The notes: a model not told the origin generated them from the letters alone. A stretch of 22,025 nucleotides of DNA from CAZYLZ01 sp964648335 (GCA_964648335.1 CAZYLZ010000016.1:1-22025), one strand, 5' to 3'. Numbered from the stretch's first letter, positions 12,119 through 20,731 are shown. Program-made: numbers and translations.

Positions 12119-13453
12119 ATGTCCATGACACGCTTGGAATCGTCCTTACCCCGGTCGGCCTCTCGCTGGCTAGATCCAGTATGGGTTTGCGCAACTGCAG
12201 TGCTGACCTATATCGCCGTAAGCAGGCTGGCCATCAGCGATGCCGAGGTAGCTCTTCTGGTCATCTTCGCTGTGACATTCGTACTCTCTTCCGTCGAACT
12301 AGCTCGTTCTCGACCATGGCAAAACGCCGTCAATCCTTCTCAAAAACCTCTCCTCGAACGATTCTCGACTACCTGGATAGGCTCAATGACGGGGTTTTAC
12401 CTTATGGCGGCCGTTTGGTTTGTGTTGCCAGAGTACGCCCGCGCCTACTACCGGCCGATCGTCGATCTTGCACTCTTTATCGGTATCGTATTTCCGCTTC
12501 TTTCTGCAGTCGTACTCTTGGTAACCGAGCGCTGGAGTACGGCACCCGGTTCCGCATACCACATTGGGAAGATGATTCTCGCACTTCCGAATATGGCCCG
12601 AACCGGAGATGTCCATACCTCAGGCGTCGACTGGCAACTCGTGAGGAAGGGGTTCTTGTCTTGGATGGTTCGCGGTTTTTTCCTGCCGATCAACTACTGC
12701 GAGCTCGTCTATGCCGTCCGTGAACTGCGGTTTCATGAATTCTCGTTTATGACGGCCCCGTACCCGCAGGCGATATCACTTATCCTTGCATGTTCGTACG
12801 CTCTCATCATAGCTGCGGTGACACCTGGCTACCTCTTTAGTTCTCGCACCATAGGCACCGAGACTCGAGCCGTCGATCATACCTGGTTTGCCTGGACAGT
12901 GACTTTGGTATGCTACCCGCCGTTCACGAGCGGTGTATTTTGGCGCTATTTTAATTACCGCGCATCCACGCCATCGCCAGACTGGATGCAGCCATGGACA
13001 ACCGTAGGGGACTTGTTTCCCGGCATCGTTGTCGCGCTTGGCGTCGCTATCGTACTAAGCGAGCTCGTTCACCTTTGGGCAGAGGCGCAGTTCGGCATCC
13101 GTTCGTCTAACCTGAGTAACCGCGGCATTATCACCACCGGACCGCTTCGTTTCACCAAACATCCGGTGTATCTGTCGAAGTGCGTAGGCTGGTTCCTGAT
13201 TTGGCTGCCGTTTGCAGCCGGCACGTCGGCAGTGCATTCGCTGCAACTGACCATCCTTTTCGCCTGTGTCTGCGGCATCTACTACCTGCGCTCTCACACT
13301 GAAGAGAAGCTGCTTTCTCAAGATCCTGCCTACGTTCAATATGCGCTCTGGATGGACGAGCACGGTATGCTCTCGTGGCTCGGTAAACGTTTCGCACCGC
13401 TTTCGTTTGCATGGAAACTGGAACACTGGAGGCGTCAGGGCACTGTTCAATAA
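12119..13453 (+). CDS. Polytopic membrane protein with ICMT-like methyltransferase C-terminus
   Basis: 444 aa from the ATG at 12119 (MSMTRLESS), chosen because TATGAT lies 6 nt upstream; the frame stays open to 12026 inside xth. The protein has many hydrophobic segments, about eight by eye (for example VWVCATAVLTYIAV and LFIGIVFPLLSAVVLLV). The last ~130 residues match the isoprenylcysteine carboxyl methyltransferase/phospholipid N-methyltransferase type: GIITTGPLRFTKHPVYLSK, then a hydrophobic pair, then RSHTEEKLLSQDPAYVQYA. These give the usual R-x-P-x-Y and E-E SAM-site pattern. Bacterial members methylate lipids, thiols or small molecules; the substrate here is unknown. The N-terminal ~300 residues are not recognised. 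Confidence 0.8.
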   Translation: MSMTRLESSLPRSASRWLDPVWVCATAVLTYIAVSRLAISDAEVALLVIFAVTFVLSSVELARSRPWQNAVNPSQKPLLERFSTTWIGSMTGFYLMAAVWFVLPEYARAYYRPIVDLALFIGIVFPLLSAVVLLVTERWSTAPGSAYHIGKMILALPNMARTGDVHTSGVDWQLVRKGFLSWMVRGFFLPINYCELVYAVRELRFHEFSFMTAPYPQAISLILACSYALIIAAVTPGYLFSSRTIGTETRAVDHTWFAWTVTLVCYPPFTSGVFWRYFNYRASTPSPDWMQPWTTVGDLFPGIVVALGVAIVLSELVHLWAEAQFGIRSSNLSNRGIITTGPLRFTKHPVYLSKCVGWFLIWLPFAAGTSAVHSLQLTILFACVCGIYYLRSHTEEKLLSQDPAYVQYALWMDEHGMLSWLGKRFAPLSFAWKLEHWRRQGTVQ

Positions 13454-13471
13454 TAATTCCCCTACCAGTTT

Positions 13472-14407
13472 TCACTTACGCCCTTTACCGTGAAATTTCT
13501 GATGGATATCGCGCAGATGCTTGTCGGTAACGTGCGTGTACACCTGAGTAGTCGCGATGTTGGCATGGCCCAAGAGTGCCTGAACGCTGCGCAAATCCGC
13601 GCCGTTCGAAAGGAGGTCTGTCGCAAAGGAGTGCCGTATTACATGTGGAGTCACTTTGCGCGTAATTCCGGCCTTGATGGCGTGGTATTTGACGATACGC
13701 TCCACGGAACGAGGAGTGAGCCGTGGCGATTCCTTTCCTTTCCCGGCACGTCCGTAGCCTATGAAAAGCGCCTCGCCAAAATCCCCACGCTTCTTAAGGT
13801 AGGCCCTGACAGCCTGCTTGGCTTCGCTCGACAAAAAGACGACACGGACCTTGTCGCCCTTGCCGCGGACACTGAACTCGTCGCGATCGAGATCGAGATC
13901 GCAATTGAGCGAACAGAGCTCTGACACGCGCAACCCCGTACTAAAGAGGAGCTCGAGCATCGCCTTGTCGCGCAGGGCCGTGAGCTCTTCTGACGTACCG
14001 TTCGCCTTCGCAAGCGCCTCTGAAGGAGATTTCATGAGCCGATTAAGCTCGTTTGCGGTTATAAGATCGAGGTCACGAGCACCCACCTTGGCAAGCTCTA
14101 TCTTTTCGGGGTTAAGCGATGAGACCTCGCGCTTGCGCAAGAACTTGAGGAACGCACGCAGCGCTATAAGGTAGTAGTTCTGGGTCTTGCGTTTCATGTC
14201 GCCAGAGATGCCCGGCTGACGATTGAGCCACATGCGGAACTCGCGTACGATCTGCTCGGTCATCGCACCTGGATCGGTAAGCTTGGTGTGCTCCAAGAAT
14301 CGGGTAAGGTAGTGGTCGTAGTTGCGGATGGTCTTTGTCGACCGACCCTTTTCTATCTCCAGATACTCGAGAAATTCGCGCTTGAGGTCGAAGAGTGTGC
14401 TACTCAT
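13472..14407 (-). CDS. Tyrosine recombinase of the XerC/XerD type
   Basis: 311 aa from the ATG at 14407 (MSSTLFDLKREFLEYLEIEKG), which has TACAAT 6 nt upstream; a longer frame to 14497 is open but lacks a signal. It has an N-terminal SAM-like core-binding domain (about 5-95) and a catalytic domain (about 110-300). The active site is complete: Arg160 in STGLRVSEL, Lys in VRGKGDK (180-186), His255 and Arg258 in PHVIRHSFAT, His281 in LLGHANIATTQ, and Tyr290 in VYTHV. Length and sequence fit a housekeeping Xer recombinase that resolves chromosome dimers, and no mobile-element genes surround it. No dif site was recognised in the window. Confidence 0.92.
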   Translation of the reverse strand: MSSTLFDLKREFLEYLEIEKGRSTKTIRNYDHYLTRFLEHTKLTDPGAMTEQIVREFRMWLNRQPGISGDMKRKTQNYYLIALRAFLKFLRKREVSSLNPEKIELAKVGARDLDLITANELNRLMKSPSEALAKANGTSEELTALRDKAMLELLFSTGLRVSELCSLNCDLDLDRDEFSVRGKGDKVRVVFLSSEAKQAVRAYLKKRGDFGEALFIGYGRAGKGKESPRLTPRSVERIVKYHAIKAGITRKVTPHVIRHSFATDLLSNGADLRSVQALLGHANIATTQVYTHVTDKHLRDIHQKFHGKGRK

Positions 14408-14413
14408 CGGGTC

Positions 14414-14419
14414 ATTGTA
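14414..14419 (-). promoter_or_regulatory. -10 box TACAAT placed for a leaderless xer mRNA
   Basis: Minus-strand TACAAT is separated by 6 nt from the ATG at 14407. No Shine-Dalgarno is present. Confidence 0.55.
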
Positions 14420-14449
14420 GCGTAGTTCTCGGACTCTCGAGCGAATGCA

Positions 14450-14480
14450 ACGAAAGAAAAAGCCGCCTAGGTGGCGGCTT
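14450..14480 (-). terminator. Terminator whose stem contains the end of the upstream gene
   Basis: An 8-bp stem (14460-14467 with 14473-14480) is followed on the minus strand by TTTTTCTTTC. The stop codon TAG (14467-14469) of the upstream gene begins at the stem/loop boundary, so its last codons form one arm. Confidence 0.8.
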
Positions 14481-15066
14481 GTATCTTTTTGCTCCATTCA
14501 TCTTTTGACATACGGTGACATACGAGACGCTGGGTACTTTGACACCGTAAGGCAATTTCGAAGATGACCGTATCCTCGTACAGCGCCCGATTACATTCGG
14601 CTGCATCAAGAAGCGTGGCCAGAATGTCACGAACAACCCCGATCACATCCGACAATCTTAGGCCGTGGGTCGTATGACACCCAAACTCGTGCGTAAAGAT
14701 TCGCTTATTTCTATAGATGCCATACAGCGTTATGAGAACGTTCCGTGGTTGCTTAACGACAATTTTTTCGAACACGTACCGTTTCCAGAGCTTCTTTACC
14801 TCGAGCACGCGTGCTTTTGTTATTTTACTGATGCTTGCTGGACGCACGAAATCGTTCTCCCAAATAGATACGAGCGTGGTTCGATTTGCAGATACGATAG
14901 CAATCTTGGTCCGCCGGTCGAGTGGGGAATAGAAGAGCAGATATTCGTATTGTTCGGACGTGCCAAGACTGACGAAGGCGCCATGCTCGATCAGACTCAC
15001 GATCTGATCTGCCGATAACCTGGATCTTTGGCGTATTCGTAAGAGTGCGTGGTCAGTAACGAGCAC
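14467..15066 (-). CDS. Uncharacterised protein, N-terminus weakly DUF4258-like
   Basis: 199 aa. The start is a GTG at 15066, chosen because AGGAGG lies 5 nt upstream, one of the strongest Shine-Dalgarno sequences in the window. The N-terminus, TDHALLRIRQRSRLSADQIVSLIEHGA, followed by short strands (YEYLLFYSPL, KIAIVSANRTTLVSIWE), resembles the HALERMKERG-type fold of DUF4258, related to small RelE-like toxins. This is a weak impression only. The second half (about 85-199) is basic, with many Lys and Arg and three Cys, and has no recognised motif. It has its own terminator and sits upstream of the Xer gene on the same strand; no antitoxin-like partner is adjacent. Confidence 0.6.
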   Translation of the reverse strand: MLVTDHALLRIRQRSRLSADQIVSLIEHGAFVSLGTSEQYEYLLFYSPLDRRTKIAIVSANRTTLVSIWENDFVRPASISKITKARVLEVKKLWKRYVFEKIVVKQPRNVLITLYGIYRNKRIFTHEFGCHTTHGLRLSDVIGVVRDILATLLDAAECNRALYEDTVIFEIALRCQSTQRLVCHRMSKDEWSKKIQAAT

Positions 15067-15185
15067 TGGTACCTCCTTTCTTTCTTGCTGGACTCATAAG
15101 AAAATCGCATGTTTTTTGGCTTATGTCCAGGCGTTCCTCGGGATTCTGCCCGGGACGAGCCCTGAGCGCATCATGTGCCATGCCC

Positions 15186-15214
15186 TTGCAAATCAGTTTT
15201 CTCTATGCTATACT
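15186..15214 (+). promoter_or_regulatory. rpsO promoter, leaderless architecture
   Basis: -35 TTGCAA (15186-15191), exactly 17-nt spacer, -10 TATACT (15209-15214), then CCTCCC and the ATG at 15221. This is the cleanest promoter of the window; transcription should begin at the start codon. Confidence 0.75.
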
Positions 15215-15220
15215 CCTCCC

Positions 15221-15487
15221 ATGCTGACAAAGCGAAAGAAGCAGAACGCAATAAAGGAGGTAGCCCGCCACGAGACCGACACCGGTTCTCCTGAGGTGCA
15301 GGTATCCGTACTTTCTCGTCGAATCGACGAGCTTGCTGCTCATTTGAAGAAAAATCACAAAGACAAGCATTCCCGCCGCGGCCTTTTGGGTCTCGTAGCG
15401 GCACGACGTCAGCACCTCAAGTACCTTGAGGACACCAACAAGCGTTCATACAACGCGCTTGTAAAGAAACTTGGGCTTAAGAAATAG
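15221..15487 (+). CDS. rpsO: 30S ribosomal protein S15
   Basis: 88 aa, the usual size. It begins MLTKRKKQNAIKEVARHETDTGSPEVQVSVLSRRI, with the HETDTGSPEVQ signature, then HLKKNHKDKHSRRGLLGLVAARR (about 41-63) and YLEDTNKRSYNALVKKLGLKK. These are the conserved 16S rRNA helix-22 and platform-binding segments. The open frame extends upstream to 15116, but the family N-terminus begins at 15221. The -10 box 6 nt upstream means the usual 5' UTR, where S15 represses its own translation in other bacteria, is absent. It is followed by the NYN gene 71 nt later and is not directly next to pnp, its classical neighbour, which lies 1.5 kb downstream. Confidence 0.97.
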   Translation: MLTKRKKQNAIKEVARHETDTGSPEVQVSVLSRRIDELAAHLKKNHKDKHSRRGLLGLVAARRQHLKYLEDTNKRSYNALVKKLGLKK

Positions 15488-15558
15488 GCCATAGGCCTCG
15501 CTGCACTAGCAGCACACTCTCCTCGTTTCGATTTTTATACTGTTGTTCTTATTTTTTT

Positions 15559-16236
15559 ATGGCTGTTATCAAACACCCTGGGCAGCGAGTCGCCCTTTTC
15601 GTAGACACGCAGAACCTTTACCATAGCGCCAAGAACCTCTACCACTCGCGCGTCAGCTTCGGCGGCGTGCTCAAAGAAGCGGTCGGCGACCGGCAACTCA
15701 TCCGTGCTCGTGCCTACGTAGTCACCACGGAAGCGGGTGACGAAGCCAGCTTCTTCGATGCGCTTACCAAGGTCGGCATAGAGACCGTCACCAAAGATCT
15801 CCAGGTCTTCTTTGGCGGTGCAAAGAAAGCCGACTGGGACGTCGGTATGGCAGTAGACGCCATCACCATGGCCCCCAAGCTCGACGCAGTCATCCTTGCC
15901 ACCGGCGACGGCGACTTCGTACCCTTGGTAGAGTACTTGCAGCGCAATGCCGGCTGTCAGGTTGAGGTGATCTCCTTCGGCCGCTCGACCTCGAGCATGC
16001 TCAAGGAAGCCGCTGACGACTTTATCGATATGGATGCAGATCCAAAGAAGTTCTTGCTCAACTTCAGGCCGGTACGCGGAGCAGGCGGACCGCGACGTTT
16101 TAATAACAATCGACCTCCCCGCGGTAATGAACCGCTCGAAGCAGACACCCCCGCAGCTCCCGCATTTGTTCCTCGATCTCAGACACAAAAAGAAATAGAA
16201 CAAGCGGCGATAGACTCAGGAGAACCTCTCGCATAA
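15559..16236 (+). CDS. NYN-domain (LabA/DUF88, PIN-like) putative ribonuclease
   Basis: 225 aa. The NYN domain spans about residues 8-165 with the acidic site in place: FVDTQNLYHS (14-23, Asp16 and Asn19), ADWDVGMAVDA (90-100, Asp91, Asp93 and Asp99) and ATGDGDFVPL (113-122, Asp116 and Asp118). The C-terminal ~55 residues are Pro/Arg/Asn-rich and probably disordered (RRFNNNRPPRG). NYN proteins are metal-dependent RNA-processing nucleases or inactive relatives; the intact acidic residues suggest activity. A TATACT box (15536-15541) lies 17 nt before the ATG and there is no Shine-Dalgarno, only a T-run. Its neighbours rpsO and pnp fit a place in RNA metabolism. Confidence 0.85.
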   Translation: MAVIKHPGQRVALFVDTQNLYHSAKNLYHSRVSFGGVLKEAVGDRQLIRARAYVVTTEAGDEASFFDALTKVGIETVTKDLQVFFGGAKKADWDVGMAVDAITMAPKLDAVILATGDGDFVPLVEYLQRNAGCQVEVISFGRSTSSMLKEAADDFIDMDADPKKFLLNFRPVRGAGGPRRFNNNRPPRGNEPLEADTPAAPAFVPRSQTQKEIEQAAIDSGEPLA

Positions 16237-16257
16237 GCAGACGGATCGATTGAAATG

Positions 16258-16286
16258 AAAACCGCGACCTATTTGGTCGCGGTTTT
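16258..16286. terminator. Bidirectional terminator after the NYN gene
   Basis: AAAACCGCGACC (16258-16269) and GGTCGCGGTTTT (16275-16286) form a perfect 12-bp stem between two converging genes. Confidence 0.88.
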
Positions 16287-16294
16287 CGATATGG

Positions 16295-16891
16295 TCAGCC
16301 GCGAAAGATGTTCGAAACGAGCTCGGGAAACTCCTCTTGAGCAAAAAAGTGGTTTCGGTCGGTAAAGCGCATGAACACGGCGCCCGGAAGCTTCTGCGCA
16401 TAGTGCTCGCTCGCAGCAAACGGCACCACTTCGTCATCGATCGAATGGTAGAGGTAAATCTTCTGCACCTGGGTCTCGACCCTCGAGAGGTCGTCTGGAA
16501 TGATGAAGTCGCCTTCGCTCATCGGCGTCGCTATAAGGTGCAGCTGAGCGATACTGACAGGGAAGGACTCAGTTGCGAGATACCTCATGAGAAACGACGC
16601 CCCGAGCGAGTGCCCGACCAAGACGATGCCAGCCTCGGCAAAGGGGGTGTGTTTCTCGAACCACCATTTCCACTGATTGTAATGTGCATCCATATCGTTA
16701 GGCATCTTCGGGAATGCGCACACCCATTCGTGACCCAACTTGTCGACCAAATCGTCCTTCCATCGCTTCTTCTTCTCGCGGGCTGCAAATGGGTCTCCGA
16801 CCTCCCATGCCGCATCGGACTCCCAGTGTGCGAAAAAGTCTTCGCCGGGCTTGAGCGAATCGCCACCATGGATGAAAAGAAGCTGTTTCAT
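16295..16891 (-). CDS. RBBP9/YdeN-like alpha/beta serine hydrolase
   Basis: 198 aa, typical for this compact hydrolase group. It starts MKQLLFIHGGDS, with the oxyanion HGG motif. The nucleophile is Ser95 in LVGHSLGASF, the acid is probably Asp152 or Asp153 in HSIDDEVVPF, and the catalytic histidine is His181 in DRNHFF. The ALPxMPN-like motif appears as FPKMPND (60-66). RBBP9-family enzymes are small cytosolic hydrolases with poorly known substrates. Minus-strand TATACT (16899-16904) lies 7 nt before the ATG with no Shine-Dalgarno, so the mRNA is probably leaderless. It is divergent from pnp. Confidence 0.88.
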   Translation of the reverse strand: MKQLLFIHGGDSLKPGEDFFAHWESDAAWEVGDPFAAREKKKRWKDDLVDKLGHEWVCAFPKMPNDMDAHYNQWKWWFEKHTPFAEAGIVLVGHSLGASFLMRYLATESFPVSIAQLHLIATPMSEGDFIIPDDLSRVETQVQKIYLYHSIDDEVVPFAASEHYAQKLPGAVFMRFTDRNHFFAQEEFPELVSNIFRG

Positions 16892-17025
16892 GGCGTGAAG
16901 TATATATCCGTTTCAGACTCGAGCGAACTCTGATAGAGTGGTCTCATTAGCAGGTGGTCGAAGGATAGACAGCATTGAATCTGCATTCAATTCTGGAATC
17001 CTCTGACCACATAACCGATGTGGCT

Positions 17026-19221
17026 ATGCACAAGAAAGAGTACTCAATCGAGATCGGAGGAAAGACGATGACGGCAGAATTTAACGACTGGGCAAATCAA
17101 ACCAACGGCTCGGTCTTGTTGCGCTACGGGAATTCCGTCGTGCTCGCGACCGCGGTATTAGGTGAGCGCGAGAGTGCACAAGATTATTTTCCGCTTTCCG
17201 TCGAGTACGAAGAGAAGTTCTATGCCGCCGGAGCGATTCTGGGCAGCCAGTACATGCGCCGCGAGGGAAGGCCGTCTGAAGAGGCTATCTTGGGTGGACG
17301 CATTGTCGACCGCACCATCCGCCCTTTGTTCGACCAGCATATCCGCCGCGATGTCCAGGTGATAATCAGCGTGCTTTCCCTCGATGAAGACGATACCGAC
17401 GTCATGGGTATCGTTGCGGCATCATTGGCGCTCGCGACCTCCGATATCCCATGGAACGGACCGGTGGGCGCAGTCCGCATCGGACGCGTCGATGGCTCTT
17501 TCATAATCAATCCTACCTACAAGCAGCGTGCCGACGCAACGAACGATCTCGATCTCTTGGTCTGTGGCAAGGACGGGATGGTCAACATGATCGAAGTCGC
17601 GAGCAACCAAGTCACCGAGCCTGAGATCCTCAAGGGGTTCGAAGCGGCAATCAAAGTCATCGACCAGCTCCAAAAGTGGCAGGAGGGGATTGTCCTCGAG
17701 CGAGGAACCCCGAAGCAGTCGTTCCCGAAGCCCGAAGTACCGGCGCCTATCGTCTCTCTCTTCGAGAGCACCATAGTGCCGCAGCTCGAGACAGCGATCT
17801 TTGGATCGAATGACGGCGTTGTCGGAAAGGAAAACATCAATCAACTCAAGAGCGATTGGATGAAAGCAGCGAAGGAGCTCATAAAGACCGAGCTGCTCGA
17901 AACGAAAGACACCATCGCAGATCACTACTTTGAAGACCGCATCGACGCACATATCCACACAGAAGCCATCAAGAACGACCGCCGCGCCGACGGTCGTTCG
18001 ATGACAGAAATCCGACCGCTGTTCGCCCAAGCAGGTGGCATCTCACCGATGATCCACGGTACCGGCGTGTTCTACCGTGGCGGAACACATGTTCTTTCGG
18101 CACTCACTCTCGGGGGCCCGGGCGACGCCCAGACCTTGGATACTATCGAGCACCGCGACCAAAAGAAGCAGTTCATGCATCACTACAACTTCCCGCCATT
18201 TTCGGTGGGCGAGACGGGTCGTGTCGGAGGAACGAACCGACGAATGATCGGACACGGTGCTCTGGCAGAAAAGGCGCTTAAAGCCGTGCTGCCCGAGAAG
18301 AACTCGTTTCCCTACACTATCCGCATCGTATCCGAGTGCTTGGCGTCCAACGGCTCGACCTCGATGGGTAGCGTCTGTGCCGGAACCCTGGCACTCATGG
18401 ACGCGGGCGTTCCTATAAAGAATCCGGTCGCCGGCATGGCCATGGGCCTCATGTCGACCGAAGACTACTCGGCATACAAAGTACTCACTGATATCCAAGG
18501 ACCCGAAGACCATTTTGGCGACATGGACTTCAAGGTAGCTGGCACAAAAGATGGAGTTACTGCCGTGCAGATGGATGTGAAGGTAGCTGGCATACCTCTG
18601 AAAGTCTTGACCGAAGCATTCGAGCAGGCCAAGAAGGCCCGCCTCGAGGTGCTCGACGTCATAACAAAAGAGATAGCCGCACCCCGCAAAGATATCTCGC
18701 CTCGCGCACCAAAGATTCTCACCATCAAAGTCACCAAAGAGCAGATTGGCCTCGTCATCGGCCCTGGCGGCAAGACGATCAACGGCATCCGCGAACGCAC
18801 GATGGTCGACGACATCACCATCGAAGAGGACGGGACAGTGTTCATCACCGGATCGAACGGTTCTGCCGACAAAGCGAAGCAAGAGATATTTGATCTCACC
18901 CGCGAGTACCTACCGGGAGAAAAGTTTATGGGGGTCGTCACGCGCCTTATGGACTTTGGCGCATTCGTAAAGATCGGACCCAACACCGAAGGATTGGTGC
19001 ACATTTCCGAGATGGCACCGTTTAGAGTGAACAAAGTCACCGATATCGTTTCGGAAGGCGAGACAGTACCGGTTATAATCAAGGAGATCGACGAGAAGAA
19101 GCGTGTGAACCTTTCTATCAAAGACGCAGACCCACAGTTTGCCGAAAAGAAGGGGATAAAAGCGCCCGACCGTCCACCACAAGGAAATAATTATGGAACC
19201 AGACCGAATGATAGAGGGTAG
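17026..19221 (+). CDS. pnp: Polyribonucleotide nucleotidyltransferase (PNPase)
   Basis: 731 aa from the ATG at 17026 (MHKKEYSIEIGGKTMTAEF), which matches the family N-terminus. A TTG at 16975 with AAGGA upstream would add 17 residues and cannot be excluded. Two RNase PH domains: the first contains NGSVLLRYGNSVVLATAV and EGRPSE, the second GETGRVGGTNRRMIGHGALAEKAL and the catalytic loop SECLASNGSTSMGSVCAGTLALMDAGVP. A KH domain follows (IGLVIGPGGKTINGIRE), then an S1 domain (GVVTRLMDFGAFVKI, EGLVHISEM). It degrades RNA 3' to 5' by phosphorolysis and can add tails. The stop overlaps the next gene by 29 nt. TTCAAT (16986-16991) with CATAAC (17010-17015) at 18 nt is a possible promoter. Confidence 0.97.
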   Translation: MHKKEYSIEIGGKTMTAEFNDWANQTNGSVLLRYGNSVVLATAVLGERESAQDYFPLSVEYEEKFYAAGAILGSQYMRREGRPSEEAILGGRIVDRTIRPLFDQHIRRDVQVIISVLSLDEDDTDVMGIVAASLALATSDIPWNGPVGAVRIGRVDGSFIINPTYKQRADATNDLDLLVCGKDGMVNMIEVASNQVTEPEILKGFEAAIKVIDQLQKWQEGIVLERGTPKQSFPKPEVPAPIVSLFESTIVPQLETAIFGSNDGVVGKENINQLKSDWMKAAKELIKTELLETKDTIADHYFEDRIDAHIHTEAIKNDRRADGRSMTEIRPLFAQAGGISPMIHGTGVFYRGGTHVLSALTLGGPGDAQTLDTIEHRDQKKQFMHHYNFPPFSVGETGRVGGTNRRMIGHGALAEKALKAVLPEKNSFPYTIRIVSECLASNGSTSMGSVCAGTLALMDAGVPIKNPVAGMAMGLMSTEDYSAYKVLTDIQGPEDHFGDMDFKVAGTKDGVTAVQMDVKVAGIPLKVLTEAFEQAKKARLEVLDVITKEIAAPRKDISPRAPKILTIKVTKEQIGLVIGPGGKTINGIRERTMVDDITIEEDGTVFITGSNGSADKAKQEIFDLTREYLPGEKFMGVVTRLMDFGAFVKIGPNTEGLVHISEMAPFRVNKVTDIVSEGETVPVIIKEIDEKKRVNLSIKDADPQFAEKKGIKAPDRPPQGNNYGTRPNDRG

Positions 19222-20599
19222 AGACGAGAGCCCTGAGCACACGCTTACGCCCCCACCTCCTGAGCCTGCAGCAACACCGGCGCCAAAACCGACGGAGGCT
19301 GTCGTAGATGCCAAAAAACCGGCGCCGACGCCAGTGGCTCCAGTAATACCAGTCGAGGTCAGCGATCCGGTACATGACGAACCACTCAAGCCAACCGTCG
19401 ACATAAAGTCCGACATATCGCGCATACTCAAGGGCATCAAACTACCCGAACGAAGGGGTCAGGCCACTGAGCCTGAGCAAACACCGATGCCGCAAGCACC
19501 TGGAAAACCCGGCGACATGCCACAGTGGATTCCTTCGACCAAGCCAAAACCGGCACCTGCCACTCAATCACAACCTCGAACGATGGTCATGCCAAGCAGT
19601 GCCGAGCAGCAACAACGCAGCACTGCAGCTACAGCGGTCGATGGCACGCCCGAACCAGTCATACTCGAAGAGAAGGAGATTGCGAACCCGGCCGATACTG
19701 GGAAACCAGCCGACAGCTTCTTTATCCCGTCCCTGCGCACATTCCGCGAAGATGTGACGACTCTCATGCGCACAAAGAAGGTCTCGGTCGTGCAAGAGGT
19801 CGTCATGCAACAGAAGGCGAAAGAAGCGCGCGAAACTGGCGCAGTAGAGGAGGCAGCAGAGGTTAAGAAAGTCGTGCACCGCAAGCGAACCGGTCTTGCA
19901 TTCGCGGTATTCGCGCTCGTTCTCTTAGGATCGCTCGCACTCGGCTCGGTCGTATATATCGCCATGCAGCGCGTACCAGGACAGGTAGCCGGAACGAGCC
20001 CCGATTCGCTTATGTTCGCCGAGCAGACGTATGCCGTACCTATAGACGACACTCAAGCAGACACTCTCAGAAAAAAATTCGGAGATGCCCGAGAGCAGGC
20101 GACCCTGACACTGGGCGCGGTAACACGACTCGTACCTACGGAACTCGATACCGAAAAGACACCCCAGAGCGTTGCCATTGGTCGATTTCTCAAGCTTATC
20201 GGGGCTAAGCCACCGGACATCCTCACACGAACATTCTTGGGGCCCTTCTTCCTGGGTATACATACGATCGACCAGAATGTGCCGGTTCTCGTCATTCCGA
20301 TCCAATCTTACGATCGAGCCCTCGAAGGCATGCTCGCATGGGAGAACAGCATCAACCTCGAACTCTCGCCACTCTACACGTTCGTGCCCATGGATATCAC
20401 CAACGCTTCGGGAACCCCCGAAAAGAACGTCTTTAAAGACCTGGTCGTTAACAACTTTGACACCCGCGTGTTGCGCGACGAGAAAGGGGAAATACGGCTG
20501 TTATACGCCTTTCCGACCCGAAATCTCCTTATAATCACGGAGCGGCCTAACTCGTTTATCGAGGCATTGGCGCGTCTGCGTGCAGAAAGACGTTTATAG
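19193..20599 (+). CDS. Single-pass membrane protein encoded with pnp, unknown function
   Basis: 468 aa, not recognised. Residues 1-228 are Pro/Ala/Glu/Lys-rich and probably disordered, with two conserved-looking islands: DIKSDISRILKGIKLPERRG (70-89) and FFIPSLRTFREDVTTLM (176-192). One transmembrane helix lies at about 233-257, preceded by HRKR, which by the positive-inside rule places the N-terminal part in the cytoplasm. The C-terminal 210 residues form a globular domain outside (for example FFLGIHTIDQNVPVLVIPIQSYDRALEGMLAWE). The ATG at 19193 has AAGGA 7 nt upstream and overlaps the pnp end by 29 nt, so it is translationally coupled to pnp. No protein family is identified. Confidence 0.85.
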   Translation: MEPDRMIEGRDESPEHTLTPPPPEPAATPAPKPTEAVVDAKKPAPTPVAPVIPVEVSDPVHDEPLKPTVDIKSDISRILKGIKLPERRGQATEPEQTPMPQAPGKPGDMPQWIPSTKPKPAPATQSQPRTMVMPSSAEQQQRSTAATAVDGTPEPVILEEKEIANPADTGKPADSFFIPSLRTFREDVTTLMRTKKVSVVQEVVMQQKAKEARETGAVEEAAEVKKVVHRKRTGLAFAVFALVLLGSLALGSVVYIAMQRVPGQVAGTSPDSLMFAEQTYAVPIDDTQADTLRKKFGDAREQATLTLGAVTRLVPTELDTEKTPQSVAIGRFLKLIGAKPPDILTRTFLGPFFLGIHTIDQNVPVLVIPIQSYDRALEGMLAWENSINLELSPLYTFVPMDITNASGTPEKNVFKDLVVNNFDTRVLRDEKGEIRLLYAFPTRNLLIITERPNSFIEALARLRAERRL

Positions 20600-20640
20600 A
20601 CTCAACTTTCTGGAATTGGATGCAGTTCAACGCGTCCGAG

Positions 20641-20685
20641 CGATATATTAGGAGACGTACCTTGAGTACGGTGACGGATATATCG
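20641..20685. other. Symmetric 45-bp dyad between the membrane-protein gene and the TraR/DksA gene
   Basis: CGATATAT - 7 nt - CGTAC - 5 nt - GTACG - 7 nt - ATATATCG. Both arm pairs are perfect and the two internal spacers have the same length. It may be an RNA 3'-end structure or a protein-binding site. Confidence 0.5.
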
Positions 20686-20731
20686 TGAAGGGCAAGGAAG
20701 AAACGCGCCAATTGCAGATAGTTGATTGTGG

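Noticed and set aside
13472..14407. Integrase of a mobile element
   Set aside because: The protein fits a housekeeping Xer recombinase, and no element genes, tRNA target or flanking repeats surround it.
17057..17070. GGAGG followed by ATG at 17068 as an alternative pnp start
   Set aside because: It would remove the conserved KEYSIEIGGK strand; the GGAGG arises from the Gly-Gly codons of that motif.
18043..18882. 279-aa minus-strand ORF inside pnp
   Set aside because: Antisense shadow of a fully conserved PNPase; rich in Cys, His and Arg with no motif.
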